Source: Microbispora corallina (GTDB taxonomy: Bacteria > Actinomycetota > Actinomycetes > Streptosporangiales > Streptosporangiaceae). Taken from it: 64,000 nucleotides of DNA. Each line of letters opens with the position of its first letter. Position 1 is the stretch's first letter. Under the pieces are notes generated by a model. It was not told the origin of the DNA. It was given only the letters and a program-made list of their open reading frames with translations, and made no database searches. Made by a program: the position numbers and the translations under genes. The stretch covers positions 62,001 through 126,000 of the forward strand of contig NZ_BOOC01000018.1 of NCBI RefSeq assembly GCF_016863035.1. The letters run 5' to 3'. Positions 1 through 8,425 of this stretch are shown here, piece after piece.

Positions 1-1
1 C

Positions 2-1150
2 CTGCACGAGACCCTCCACGACCTGCGGTCGTCTCTGCGAACCCGCGGCGGCGACCTCGTCGTACGGCGGGGGGATCCGGCGGAGGAGGCCGTCCGGGTG
101 GCCGGCGAGACCTCCGCCACCCGGATCTGGGCCGGCGGCGACGTGAGCTCCCTCGCCCGGCGGCGGGAGGGCCGGCTGGCCGGGGCCTGCCGGGCCCGGC
201 GGCTGGAGTTCCGCCTGTTCCCGGGGGTGACCGTGGTGCCGCCCGCCGCCCTGACCCCTTCGGGGGGCGACCACTACCGCGTGTTCACGCCGTACTGGCG
301 GGCCTGGTCGGCGACGCCGAGGCGTCCGGTGCTCGGCCCGCCCGAGCGCGTACGGCTCCCGGACGGCCTGGACCCCGGCGACCTGCCCGAGCCGTCGTCC
401 GAGCCGTTCGGCGTCGTCAGGGGCGGCGAGACCGAGGGGCGGCGGCGCATGGCGGAGTGGGTGGACGCCGGGCTGGCCCGGTACGCCGGCACCCGCGACC
501 ACGTGGCCGGGCGCACGTCGATGCTCAGCGCGTACCTCCACTTCGGCTGCGTGTCCCCCACCGAGCTGGTCGAGCTGGCGTGCGCGCGGCCGGACGCGGA
601 GGACTACGTCCGGCAGCTCTGCTGGCGGGACTTCTACTACCAGGTCGCCTACGCCTTCCCCGACCTCGGACGGCGCGACTACCGGCCGCGGGCCGACCTC
701 GACTGGGCCGGGGACGGGGACGCGGCGGCGGCCTGGCGGGAGGGGGTGACCGGCGTGCCGATCGTGGACGCGGGCATGCGCCAGCTCCGGCGGGAGGGCT
801 GGATGCACAACCGGGTCCGGCTGATCGTGGGCTCCTACCTGACGAAACGGCTCAGGATCGACTGGCGGGTGGGCGTCGACCACTTCGCCGAGCTCCTGCT
901 CGACGGCGACATGCCGAACAACTGCGGCAACTGGCAGTGGGTGGCCGGCACGGGCAACGACACCCGCCCCTACCGCACGCTCAACCCGCTGCGGCAGGCC
1001 AGGAGGTTCGACCCGGACGGCGAATACGTCCGCCGGTACGTCCCCGAGCTGGCGTCCCTGCCGGACGACCTGGTCCACGAGCCGTGGCGGTCCCCGGCGC
1101 CGGTGCGGGGCTACCCGCCACGCCCGCTGGGCGGCGAGCTCAGGGCCTGA
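2..1150 (+). CDS. phr: Deoxyribodipyrimidine photolyase, 5'-truncated
   Basis: C-terminal part of a class I cyclobutane pyrimidine dimer photolyase, which uses FADH- and light to split UV dimers in DNA. The frame is open back to the first base of the window, so the N-terminal antenna domain is mostly missing. The FAD-binding core is intact: TSMLSAYLHFG, LCWRDFYYQ, VDAGMRQLRREGWMHNR and NNCGNWQWVAGTGND followed by the NPLRQARRFDPDGEYVRRY block, all family signatures. The stop codon overlaps the end of the convergent TetR gene by 11 bases. A cryptochrome role is possible but less likely given the complete photolyase core. Confidence 0.93.
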   Translation: MHETLHDLRSSLRTRGGDLVVRRGDPAEEAVRVAGETSATRIWAGGDVSSLARRREGRLAGACRARRLEFRLFPGVTVVPPAALTPSGGDHYRVFTPYWRAWSATPRRPVLGPPERVRLPDGLDPGDLPEPSSEPFGVVRGGETEGRRRMAEWVDAGLARYAGTRDHVAGRTSMLSAYLHFGCVSPTELVELACARPDAEDYVRQLCWRDFYYQVAYAFPDLGRRDYRPRADLDWAGDGDAAAAWREGVTGVPIVDAGMRQLRREGWMHNRVRLIVGSYLTKRLRIDWRVGVDHFAELLLDGDMPNNCGNWQWVAGTGNDTRPYRTLNPLRQARRFDPDGEYVRRYVPELASLPDDLVHEPWRSPAPVRGYPPRPLGGELRA

Positions 1151-1931
1151 CCGGCCGGGGGGCGGCCAGTTTGGCGAGCTGGCCGAGAACCCGGTCCCGG
1201 TACTCCCGCGACAGCGGGTCGACGCCGAAGACGTCCTCCACGACCCGGGGCAGGGCGATCGGCGCGAAGGTCAGCGCGTAGGCGAGCAGGAGCAGGAACT
1301 CGGCGTCCAGCTCGCCGGTGATCTCGCCGGCCTCCTGACGGCGTCGCGTCCGCTCGACGGCGTCCCTGAGCCGGGCCCGCCGGGCCTCCTCCCAGTCGTC
1401 CCCGCCGCCGGCCGCCCGCCCCTCCCCCTCGCCGGCCGCCGGCCCGTCCTCGTGAGCGGCCGCCGGCCCGTCCTCGTGAGCGGCCGCCGACCCGTCCGCA
1501 CCCTCGGCCGCCTGCCCGTCCGCGTCGCCGGTTGCCTGCCCGTCTCCGTCCGCGGGCGGCCGGCCGTCGCCGAGCGCCTGCCAGATCACCAGGCGGGCCC
1601 AGTCGGGCCGGTCGAGGGTCGCGTCGAGATGGGCGGCCACGCTCTCCACGTACGTCGCACCGGGAGCCGTGACGGCGGCCTGCTCGGCGGCCCACCTGCG
1701 GCGCAGCTCGTCGAGGAGCCCGCGCTTGCCGCCGAAGTAGTACGAGATGAGCTGCTGGTTCACCCCGGCCCGGGCGGCGATGCCCGCCGTCCGCGCCCCC
1801 GAGTAGCCCTTCGCGCCGAACTCCGCCACGGCCGCCCGCAGGATGCGCTCGCACGTCCGCTCGGCGGCTCTGCCGCGCTCCTCCCGTTCGGGCGCGCGAC
1901 GGGGCCGATCCGATGAGACCATGTCCGGCAC
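1140..1931 (-). CDS. TetR family transcriptional regulator
   Basis: 263-residue TetR-type repressor. The DNA-binding domain occupies about residues 25-75, with the recognition helix around AGVNQQLISYYFGGKRGLL. The ligand domain is interrupted at residues ~121-180 by a Gly/Asp/Ala-rich low-complexity insert containing two exact copies of an eight-residue unit (DGPAAAHE), caused by a 24-bp tandem duplication at 1446-1493. TetR proteins are usually ~190-220 residues, so the insert explains the extra length. It is divergent from the PPOX gene 68 bases away, its probable target. The start is a GTG with no good ribosome-binding site; the ATG at 1922 is an alternative. Confidence 0.85.
   Translation of the reverse strand: MPDMVSSDRPRRAPEREERGRAAERTCERILRAAVAEFGAKGYSGARTAGIAARAGVNQQLISYYFGGKRGLLDELRRRWAAEQAAVTAPGATYVESVAAHLDATLDRPDWARLVIWQALGDGRPPADGDGQATGDADGQAAEGADGSAAAHEDGPAAAHEDGPAAGEGEGRAAGGGDDWEEARRARLRDAVERTRRRQEAGEITGELDAEFLLLLAYALTFAPIALPRVVEDVFGVDPLSREYRDRVLGQLAKLAAPRPVRP
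1446..1493. repeat. 24-bp tandem duplication inside tetR
   Basis: Two adjacent identical 24-bp units starting GTCCTCGTGAGCGG, at 1446-1469 and 1470-1493. They are in frame and encode a doubled DGPAAAHE. A third, diverged unit may follow. This looks like replication slippage in a tolerant linker. Confidence 0.85.
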
Positions 1932-1940
1932 GCTAGCCCA

Positions 1941-1977
1941 TCAATCAGTTGGGTGACAAATGTCAATCAGACGATTG
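1941..1977. promoter_or_regulatory. Candidate TetR operator
   Basis: The 68-base gap between the divergent tetR and PPOX genes is locally AT-rich. It has a direct repeat TCAATCAG (1941-1948 and 1963-1970) and an inverted repeat CAATC-agac-GATTG (1964-1977). A TTGACA-like -35 box on the minus strand (1966-1961) overlaps it. The site is suited to joint control of both genes; operator function is inferred. Confidence 0.45.
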
Positions 1978-1999
1978 AACCATCGTCTAGCATGAGGGC

Positions 2000-2413
2000 A
2001 TGATCTTCACAGAGCGCGAGATCGCGTATCTCGACGGCCAGCGCCTCGGACGGCTCGCGACCGTCCAGCCCGACGGGACGCTCCAGGTGAGCCCCGTCGG
2101 GTTCCGGTACAACCCGGAGCTGGAGACCATCGACATCAGCGGGCGCAACATGGCGGCCAGCCGGAAGTTCCGCAACGTGCGCGACAACGGGCGCGTCGCG
2201 TTCGTCGTGGACGACGTGCCGTCCGTCGACCCCTGGCAGGTGCGCTGCCTGGAGATCCGCGGGTACGGCGAGGCCCTCGACGATCCGAAGGGGTCGGCCG
2301 CCCCGCTCGGCGGGCCCGTCATCCGCGTCCACCCCCGGCGGATCATCAGCTTCGGCGTGGACCCCGGCAACCCGGCCTCGGGCAAGCGGGACGTCCCGGC
2401 CCGGGAGGGCTGA
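2000..2413 (+). CDS. PPOX-class F420-dependent oxidoreductase
   Basis: 137-residue split beta-barrel protein of the pyridoxamine-5'-phosphate-oxidase-like family. In actinobacteria this group mostly binds F420 or FMN and reduces diverse small molecules. The sequence shows RLATVQPDGTLQVSPVGFRY near residues 18-37 and a C-terminal HPRRIISFGVDPG segment typical of the PPOX-class F420-dependent group. It begins with ATG just downstream of the divergent promoter region shared with the TetR gene, so it is probably TetR-controlled. The substrate is unknown. Confidence 0.82.
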   Translation: MIFTEREIAYLDGQRLGRLATVQPDGTLQVSPVGFRYNPELETIDISGRNMAASRKFRNVRDNGRVAFVVDDVPSVDPWQVRCLEIRGYGEALDDPKGSAAPLGGPVIRVHPRRIISFGVDPGNPASGKRDVPAREG

Positions 2414-2421
2414 ACGGCCCC

Positions 2422-3639
2422 TCAGGACGGGATCAGGCCGTGGGGGTCGAGGACGTACTTGCGGGCGGCGCCCCTGTCGAACTCCTCGTACCCCCGCCGC
2501 GCCTCCTCCAGCGGCAGCACGGTGGCGTTGACCGCGTCGGCGATCCGGACGCGGTCGTTCAGGATCGCCTCCATGAGCCTGCGGTGGTAGCGCATGACGG
2601 GGCACTGGCCGGTGAAGAAGGAGTGCGCCTTGGCCCAGCCCAGGCCGAACCGGATGGACAGCGACCCGTGCCGGGCCGCCTCCTCCCCGGCCCCCGGATC
2701 ACCGGTGACGTACAGGCCGGGGATGCCGAGCCTGCCGCCCGCCCTCGTGGTCTCCATCAGCGCGTTGAGGACGCTCGCCGGCCGTTCCGAACCGGCGTCG
2801 GCGCCGTGGCCGTGCGCCTCGAACCCCACGGCGTCGACGGCGCAGTCCACCTCGGGCACGCCGAGGATCGCCTCGACCAGGTCCGCCGGGTCGCCCGTGG
2901 ACACGTCGGCGGTCTCGCAGCCGAAGCCGCGGGCCTGGGCCAGGCGCTGCTCGTTCAGGTCGCCGACGATCACCACGGCCGCGCCCAGGAGCTGCGCCGA
3001 GACGGCGGCCGCCAGCCCGACCGGGCCCGCCCCGGCGATGTAGACGGTCGACCCGGTGGTGACCCCCGCGGTGACGCACCCGTGGTAGCCGGTGGGGAAG
3101 ATGTCGGCCAGCATGGCGAGGTCGAGGATCTTCTCCATCGCCCGCTCGCGGTCGGGGAACCTCAGCAGGTTCCAGTCGGCGTACGGCGTGAGCACGTACT
3201 CCGCCTGCCCGCCGGGCCAGCCGCCCATGTCGACGTAGCCGTACGCCCCGCCCGGCTGCTGCGGGTTGACCCGCTCGCAGATGTGCGTGTCCCCCGCCTT
3301 GCAGTTGCGGCAGCGGCCACAGGCGATGTTGAACGGCACCGACACCAGGTCGCCAATCCGCACGACCTCCACGTCGGGACCCACCTCGACGACCTCGCCG
3401 GTGATCTCGTGGCCGAGGACGAGTCCGGGCGGCGCCGTGGTGCGGCCGCGCACCATGTGCTGGTCGCTGCCGCAGATGTTGGTCGCGATCGGCCTGACGA
3501 TCGCGCCGTGCCGCACCGGCCGTCCCGCGTTCTCCGGCGGGACCCCCGGCCCGTCCTGCAGCACGAACTCCGGATAGCCCGCGTCGACGAGCTCGACGAT
3601 TCCCGGCCCCTGATAGGCGACCGCCCTGTTGCCCGGCAT
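2422..3639 (-). CDS. fdhA: Glutathione-independent formaldehyde dehydrogenase
   Basis: 405-residue zinc-dependent medium-chain dehydrogenase that oxidises formaldehyde to formate with NAD+. Catalytic zinc ligands are visible as C56 in NICGSD, H77 in GHE and D179 in ADIFPTGYHG. The structural zinc uses C107, C110, C113 and C121. The Rossmann motif GAGPVGLAAA lies near 203-212. The length and the PQQPGGAYGYVDMGGWPGGQ insert match the Pseudomonas putida FdhA group rather than ordinary alcohol dehydrogenases. The ATG at 3639 is preferred over an upstream GTG because AGGGGG sits 7 bases before it. The formate product feeds the selenoprotein formate dehydrogenase 11 kb away. Confidence 0.9.
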   Translation of the reverse strand: MPGNRAVAYQGPGIVELVDAGYPEFVLQDGPGVPPENAGRPVRHGAIVRPIATNICGSDQHMVRGRTTAPPGLVLGHEITGEVVEVGPDVEVVRIGDLVSVPFNIACGRCRNCKAGDTHICERVNPQQPGGAYGYVDMGGWPGGQAEYVLTPYADWNLLRFPDRERAMEKILDLAMLADIFPTGYHGCVTAGVTTGSTVYIAGAGPVGLAAAVSAQLLGAAVVIVGDLNEQRLAQARGFGCETADVSTGDPADLVEAILGVPEVDCAVDAVGFEAHGHGADAGSERPASVLNALMETTRAGGRLGIPGLYVTGDPGAGEEAARHGSLSIRFGLGWAKAHSFFTGQCPVMRYHRRLMEAILNDRVRIADAVNATVLPLEEARRGYEEFDRGAARKYVLDPHGLIPS

Positions 3640-3691
3640 AAAACGCCCCCTGACCTGCCCCTTCACGGTAACCCGGCGGGGCGGCGGCGGT

Positions 3692-5485
3692 TCAGCGGGG
3701 AGGGCAGCGGCGGTGCGCGTCGTCGAGGCGCTCGGTCAGCCCGGCGCGGTCCAGGTGCTCCAGCAGCGGCACGGCGACCCGGCGGCTGGTGTCCAGGGCC
3801 GTCTTCGCCTGGCTGACCGTGAACGGCTGGGGCAGCCCGGCCAGCACCGCCGCCGCCCGCCTGTCGGCCCCGGGGAGCAGGACCACCCCCTCGGCGATCC
3901 GCAGCAGGGCCCCCGCCCGCACGGCCGCCCCCAGCTCGCGCGGGCCCAGCCCGAGCGCGGCCAGCCGTCCCGCGTCCGGGGCGAGGAACGGCCGCTCGGC
4001 CAGCTCCGCGGCGAGCCGCCGTACGGCGCCGGCCACGGGCGCGGGCAGTCCGGCGGGCCCCGCGACGATACGGCCGTCGGCGACGGCGAGCGGCGGCCGG
4101 ACCAGCGCCGCGACCAGGCGGCGGTCGGGCAGGCCCAGCTCGTGGCGGGCGGCCTCAAGTGGCATGCCGGGCTCCAGGGGATCGCGGGCGGCGTGCCGCC
4201 TGACCACCTCGGGCAGCCGCGCCTCCAGCCCGGCCCAGTATCCGGGGTCGGCGTGCCAGTCGCCCAGGACAGGCCGTCCCGAAGGGGGACAGCCCATCGC
4301 GACGAGGTCGGCCGTCCGCAGCAGCCGGTGGGCGCGCAGCAGGGACGCGGCGTCCGGGGCGGCCTGCGACAGCGCCGCCGCCCGGTCCCGCGCCGCGCCG
4401 CGCCTGGCCAGCCCCGGCGGCCGTACGTCGAGGACGGCGGCGCCCGCGAGCACCCGCAGCACGGAGCGATCGCGCCCGGGATCCCTCCCCGGGTCGCGCA
4501 GCAGCAGCACGTCGCCCAGGTGCAGGGGCAGCGGCCGGGCCAGCCGGAGCCGGGCGGCGTCCGGGCCGAGCGGGCGCACCTCGCACGGCACGGCGGCCGA
4601 GCCGATGTGGACCGTCAGCCGGGGCGGCAGCGCCCCCGCGGCCCCTCCGGACCCATCTGGTCCCTCGGCGCCCTCGGCCGGGGTCAGCCGGACGTCGACC
4701 AGGTCCGTGCGCGTCCAGGCGCCCGGCGTCACGAGGGCGTGGCCGCGCTCGGCCGCGACCCGGCCGCGGAGGTTGACGGCCACCCGGGCGACGCCCGTGA
4801 CCGCCTCGACGTGCTCCTTCAGGGACTCCAGGCCGCGCACCCGCACAGGCTCGCCGTCCAGCTCCAGCTCGTCGCCGGTCCGGACCCGTCCGGCGGGCAG
4901 CGTGCCGGTGACGACCGTCCCACTGCCCCGGACGCTGAACGCCCGATCGATCCACAGCCGCACCGGCGCGCCCGGGTCCGGCGCGGGCAGCGCCACCACC
5001 AGCCGGTCGAGCGCCGCGCGCAGCCGGTCGAGCCCCACGCCGGTACGCCCGCTCACCGCCACGGCCTCGGCGTCGCCCAGCCCGGCCTTGGCCAGCCGGG
5101 CCTGGGCCTCGGCCATCGCCGGGCCCGGGTCCGCCAGGTCGGCCCGGGTCACGGCGAGCAGGCCCAACCGTACGCCGAGGGTCCGCAGCGCGACCAGGTG
5201 CTCCTCCGACTGCGGCATCCAGCCCTCGTCGGCCGCGACGACGAACATCACCGCCGGGACCGGCCCGACCCCGGCGAGCATGGTGCCGAGGAACCGCTCG
5301 TGCCCCGGGACGTCCACGAACGCCACCCGCTCCCCGGAGGGAAGGGCCGTCCAGGCGTACCCGAGCTCGATCGTCAGCCCGCGGCGCCGCTCCTCCTCGA
5401 GCCGGTCGGGCTCCATCCCGGTCAGCGCCCGCACCAGCGTGGACTTGCCGTGGTCCACGTGCCCGGCCGTCGCGACGACGTGCAT
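3692..5485 (-). CDS. selB: Selenocysteine-specific elongation factor SelB
   Basis: 597-residue GTPase that carries Sec-tRNA(Sec) to UGA codons marked by a SECIS hairpin. The N-terminal EF-Tu-like G domain has GHVDHGKST (8-16), DVPGHE (58-63) and TRAD (113-116, the NKxD equivalent). Beta-barrel domains follow (IDRAFSVRGSGTVVTGT), then a C-terminal winged-helix region of about 200 residues that would bind the SECIS RNA. The start ATG at 5485 overlaps the selA stop codon (TGATG), so the two are translationally coupled. This is full length for bacterial SelB. Confidence 0.96.
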   Translation of the reverse strand: MHVVATAGHVDHGKSTLVRALTGMEPDRLEEERRRGLTIELGYAWTALPSGERVAFVDVPGHERFLGTMLAGVGPVPAVMFVVAADEGWMPQSEEHLVALRTLGVRLGLLAVTRADLADPGPAMAEAQARLAKAGLGDAEAVAVSGRTGVGLDRLRAALDRLVVALPAPDPGAPVRLWIDRAFSVRGSGTVVTGTLPAGRVRTGDELELDGEPVRVRGLESLKEHVEAVTGVARVAVNLRGRVAAERGHALVTPGAWTRTDLVDVRLTPAEGAEGPDGSGGAAGALPPRLTVHIGSAAVPCEVRPLGPDAARLRLARPLPLHLGDVLLLRDPGRDPGRDRSVLRVLAGAAVLDVRPPGLARRGAARDRAAALSQAAPDAASLLRAHRLLRTADLVAMGCPPSGRPVLGDWHADPGYWAGLEARLPEVVRRHAARDPLEPGMPLEAARHELGLPDRRLVAALVRPPLAVADGRIVAGPAGLPAPVAGAVRRLAAELAERPFLAPDAGRLAALGLGPRELGAAVRAGALLRIAEGVVLLPGADRRAAAVLAGLPQPFTVSQAKTALDTSRRVAVPLLEHLDRAGLTERLDDAHRRCPPR

Positions 5486-6774
5486 CAGCCGCTCACCGCG
5501 ATCACGGTCTTGACCACCTCGCCGTCCCGGTCGGGCGGAAGGGTGCGCAGGTCGAGCAGCAGGCGCCCGCCCTCCACGCGCCCCACGACCGGGAGGTCCC
5601 CGGTGCGCAGCGGCGCGGCGAGGCCCTCCGGCAGGCTCACCGCCGCGCTGGGCAGCGTCACGCCCGGCGCTCCCCCGCCGCCCACGGTCGCCTGGGACGG
5701 CACCGCCTTCGCCTCGATCCCGGCGGCCGCCATCGCCTCGGCCATGGCCCGCGCCCGCCGGTGGAGGACGGCGGGGTCGGCGTGCAGCGCCCTGTGGACG
5801 GGTGTGGCGGGTCCGCGCAGCGTCGCCTCCAGCGCCGCCAGCGTCAGCTTGTCCACGCGCAGCGCGCGGGCGAGCGGATGCCTGCGGCACCGTTCGACGA
5901 GGTCGCGGCGGCCGAGGAGCAGGCCCGCCTGCGGCCCGCCCAGCAGCTTGTCGCCGCTCGCGGTGACCAGGTCGGCGCCGGCCTTGAGCGCGCTCGCCGC
6001 GTCGGGCTCGTCCGGGAGCAGCGGCTCGCGCTCCAGCAGACCCGAGCCGATGTCGGACACCACCGGGACGCCGAGCCCGGTCAGCTCCGCCACCTCCACC
6101 GAGCCGGTGAACCCCTCGACGCGGAAGTTCGAGGGGTGGACCTTGAGCACGAACCCGGTGTCCGGGCCCACGGCGTCCCGGTAGTCGGCGAGCGAGGTGC
6201 GGTTCGTCGTGCCCACCTCGCGGAGGCGGGCCCCCGTCGAGACGAGCAGGTCGGGGATGCGGAAGCCGTCCCCGATCTCGACGAGCTCGCCGCGGCTGAT
6301 CACGATCTCCCGCCCGGCCGCCAGGACGGTGGCCACCAGCACGAGGGCGGCCGCGTTGTTGTTCACCACGTGGACGGCCTCGGCCGCCGGCACCGCCCGC
6401 GCCAGCGCCTCCATGGCACCCCGGCCGCGCCGCGCCCGTACACCGGTCGCCAGGTCGAACTCCACGTCGGTGGCGCCGGCCGCTGCGACGGCCGCGTCGA
6501 CGGCGGCCGCGGACAGCGGCGCGCGGCCCAGGTTGGTGTGGAGCAGCACGCCCGTCATGTTGATCACCGGGCGGATCGTCGCCGCGTGCGCGGGGAGCGC
6601 CGCGAGGGCGGCGTCCGCCACGTCCTCCGGCTCGATCTCGCCCCGCCGTACGCGCTCCTGGGCCCGTCCGACCGCGTCCTTCACCACCCCGCGCCCGAGC
6701 CGCTCCGCCATCCCCTCCAGCCGGGGGTCGGCCAGCACGGCGTCCGTGCGCGGCACGCGCCTTCGTCGGTCCAC
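5485..6774 (-). CDS. selA: L-seryl-tRNA(Sec) selenium transferase
   Basis: 429-residue PLP enzyme that converts Ser-tRNA(Sec) to Sec-tRNA(Sec) using selenophosphate. The PLP-binding lysine is K276 in SGDKLLGGPQAG. Other family blocks are NMTGVLLHTNLGRAPLS (~72-88), VNNNAAALVL (~137) and SRGELVEIGDGFRIPDL (~160). It is slightly shorter than E. coli SelA (about 460) but complete. It is first in the selA-selB operon with a one-base overlap. The upstream region carries three 23-bp-spaced repeats. Confidence 0.96.
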   Translation of the reverse strand: MDRRRRVPRTDAVLADPRLEGMAERLGRGVVKDAVGRAQERVRRGEIEPEDVADAALAALPAHAATIRPVINMTGVLLHTNLGRAPLSAAAVDAAVAAAGATDVEFDLATGVRARRGRGAMEALARAVPAAEAVHVVNNNAAALVLVATVLAAGREIVISRGELVEIGDGFRIPDLLVSTGARLREVGTTNRTSLADYRDAVGPDTGFVLKVHPSNFRVEGFTGSVEVAELTGLGVPVVSDIGSGLLEREPLLPDEPDAASALKAGADLVTASGDKLLGGPQAGLLLGRRDLVERCRRHPLARALRVDKLTLAALEATLRGPATPVHRALHADPAVLHRRARAMAEAMAAAGIEAKAVPSQATVGGGGAPGVTLPSAAVSLPEGLAAPLRTGDLPVVGRVEGGRLLLDLRTLPPDRDGEVVKTVIAVSG

Positions 6775-6852
6775 ACTTCAACTTATAGTGCCGCCCCGCC
6801 CGCCACCCGTCCGGCGCGGCCCGAAGCCCCTCCAGCGGCACCACCCAGGGCA

Positions 6853-6913
6853 CGGCAGATCCACCACGCAACCTACGGCAGATCCACCACGAACCCTTCG
6901 GCAGATCCACCAC
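6853..6913. repeat. Three 23-bp-period iterons upstream of selA
   Basis: The 15-mer CGGCAGATCCACCAC occurs three times at 6853-6867, 6876-6890 and 6899-6913, exactly 23 bases apart with 8-base spacers. A degenerate copy lacking four bases begins at 6835. They lie between the divergent selA (start 6774) and the DUF4143 ATPase gene (start 6968), the only promoter region for both. Regular spacing near two helical turns suggests cooperative protein binding on one DNA face. An operator or iteron is more likely than CRISPR because unit and spacer are far too short. Confidence 0.85.
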
Positions 6914-6967
6914 TGATCGTCCCGGGAGAGCACTGAATCAGCAGCCAGCCGGGCCTAGGATCGATGC

Positions 6968-8233
6968 GTGGACGTGGACGATCTGGCGCTGATTCCCCGA
7001 CGCGCTTTGAACATGACAAGAGAGGCGCTCGCCGACACGCGCGTGGTCGTGATCAACGGGGCCCGTCAGGTCGGCAAGAGCACTCTGGCGCAGTCCATCG
7101 CCCGGGAGCGGGCCGACTCGTCAGAGTTGTACCTCGACCAGGCGGCCGTGCGCGCGGCGGCGCAGCAGGACCCGGACGGCCTCGTCCACCGAGAGGGGCT
7201 GCTGCTCATCGACGAGATCCAGCGCGTGCCCGAGTTGCTCCTGTCCATCAAACGGGAGGTGGACGCCGACCCCCGCCCGGGACGCTTCCTCCTGACCGGC
7301 TCCGCTCGTCTGCTGGGTCTCCGCGATCTGCCCGACGCCCTTCCCGGACGGACCGAGACGATCGAGCTATGGCCGCTGTCCCAGGGCGAGATCGAGCGGA
7401 GCCCGGACGCGTTCATCGACGCCGTCTTCGCGCACGGTGCGGACGCCGTGTTCCCGACGTCCGATCTCCGCAGGTCCGACTACCTCGACCGGGCTCTGCG
7501 GGGCGGCTACCCGGAGGCGGTCCACCGCGCCACCCATCGGAGAAGAGCGCGCTTCTTCGAGTCCTACATCTCCGACCTCATCAACCGGGACGTGAAGCAG
7601 GTCTCCGACATCGAGCATCCCTCGGACATGCGCCGCCTGCTGAACGTCCTGGCCGGCCGCATGGGAGGTCTGGCGGTGCTCGACAACGTCAGCGCCGATC
7701 TGGGCCTGCCCCGGACGACGGTCAAGAGGTATGTGGACCTGCTCGACCTCGTCTACGTCATCAGGCGCATCCCGGCCTGGTCGTCCAACGCCACCACGCG
7801 CGCGATCGCCACGCCGAAGCTGATCCTGGTCGACTCCGGCCTGGGTGCCCACCTCGCGGGTCTGACCCCGAGCCGGATGACCGACGTGACGGCACCCGTC
7901 GGGCCCCTGCTGGAGAACTTCGCTCTCGGAGAGCTCGCCCGTCAGCTCACGTGGTCGGAGGAGCCGGTCCGGCTCTATCACTATCGGGACCGGGACAGGA
8001 TCGAGGTGGACGCGGTTCTCGAGCGAGCCTCGGGCGAGGTCGTCGGCATCGAGGTCAAGGCGTCCGAGACGGTCCGCGCCGAGGACTTCAAAGGTCTGCG
8101 CCACCTGCGGCGCAGGCTGGGTGATCGCCTGATCGCGGGGTTCGTCCTCTACACGGGCCGGCAGGCGCTGCCCTTCGGCGACGGGATGCGGGCCGTGCCG
8201 CTGTCGGCGCTCTGGGAGGCGCCGCCGGGCTGA
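6968..8233 (+). CDS. AAA+ ATPase with DUF4143 domain
   Basis: 421-residue ATPase. Residues ~25-160 form an AAA_14-type P-loop domain with Walker A GARQVGKST (31-39), Walker B LLLIDEIQ (78-85) and a sensor segment FLLTGSA. Residues ~200-400 match the DUF4143 region, ending in a restriction-nuclease-like fold signature (VDAVLE ... IEVKASE). Members are widespread, often mobile, and poorly understood. Here it stands alone between selA and selC and is divergent from selA across the iterons. Start is GTG with AGGA eight bases upstream. No direct link to selenium is known. Confidence 0.85.
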   Translation: MDVDDLALIPRRALNMTREALADTRVVVINGARQVGKSTLAQSIARERADSSELYLDQAAVRAAAQQDPDGLVHREGLLLIDEIQRVPELLLSIKREVDADPRPGRFLLTGSARLLGLRDLPDALPGRTETIELWPLSQGEIERSPDAFIDAVFAHGADAVFPTSDLRRSDYLDRALRGGYPEAVHRATHRRRARFFESYISDLINRDVKQVSDIEHPSDMRRLLNVLAGRMGGLAVLDNVSADLGLPRTTVKRYVDLLDLVYVIRRIPAWSSNATTRAIATPKLILVDSGLGAHLAGLTPSRMTDVTAPVGPLLENFALGELARQLTWSEEPVRLYHYRDRDRIEVDAVLERASGEVVGIEVKASETVRAEDFKGLRHLRRRLGDRLIAGFVLYTGRQALPFGDGMRAVPLSALWEAPPG

Positions 8234-8243
8234 CGGGGAAAGC

Positions 8244-8335
8244 GGAGGCGGACGGGAATCGAACCCGCCAGGCCGAGGACCTCGGCCTCGTCGGTTTTGA
8301 AGACCGCGGGGGCCACCAGGCGCCCACACGCCTCC
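8244..8335 (-). tRNA. selC: tRNA-Sec (anticodon UCA)
   Basis: 92-nt selenocysteine tRNA read on the minus strand. The acceptor arm pairs GGAGGCG with CGCCTCC and is extended by the T stem (GCGGG-TTCGATT-CCCGT) to the ~13-bp coaxial helix typical of bacterial tRNA-Sec. The anticodon loop is CTTCAAA with central TCA, which reads UGA. The very long variable arm is a perfect hairpin, AGGCCGAG-GTC-CTCGGCCT. Without CCA the length equals E. coli selC. The 3' CCA is not encoded. It lies between the ATPase gene and selD, facing selD. Confidence 0.95.
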
Positions 8336-8425
8336 GTGAGAAACCTAGCCTGTACGGGGTAATGCTGAGACGTCGGGCCCCACGGGCGGCGCGGCGTGCC
8401 CGGGACGGCGAGAGGCGAGGGCGGG

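Noticed and set aside
3692..6913. One very long minus-strand frame covering selB and the selA region
   Set aside because: Upstream of 5485 it is out of frame with selA and shows no conserved motifs; it exists only because GC-rich DNA has few stops.
6853..6913. CRISPR array
   Set aside because: The unit is 15 bases with 8-base spacers, only three copies, and there are no cas genes.
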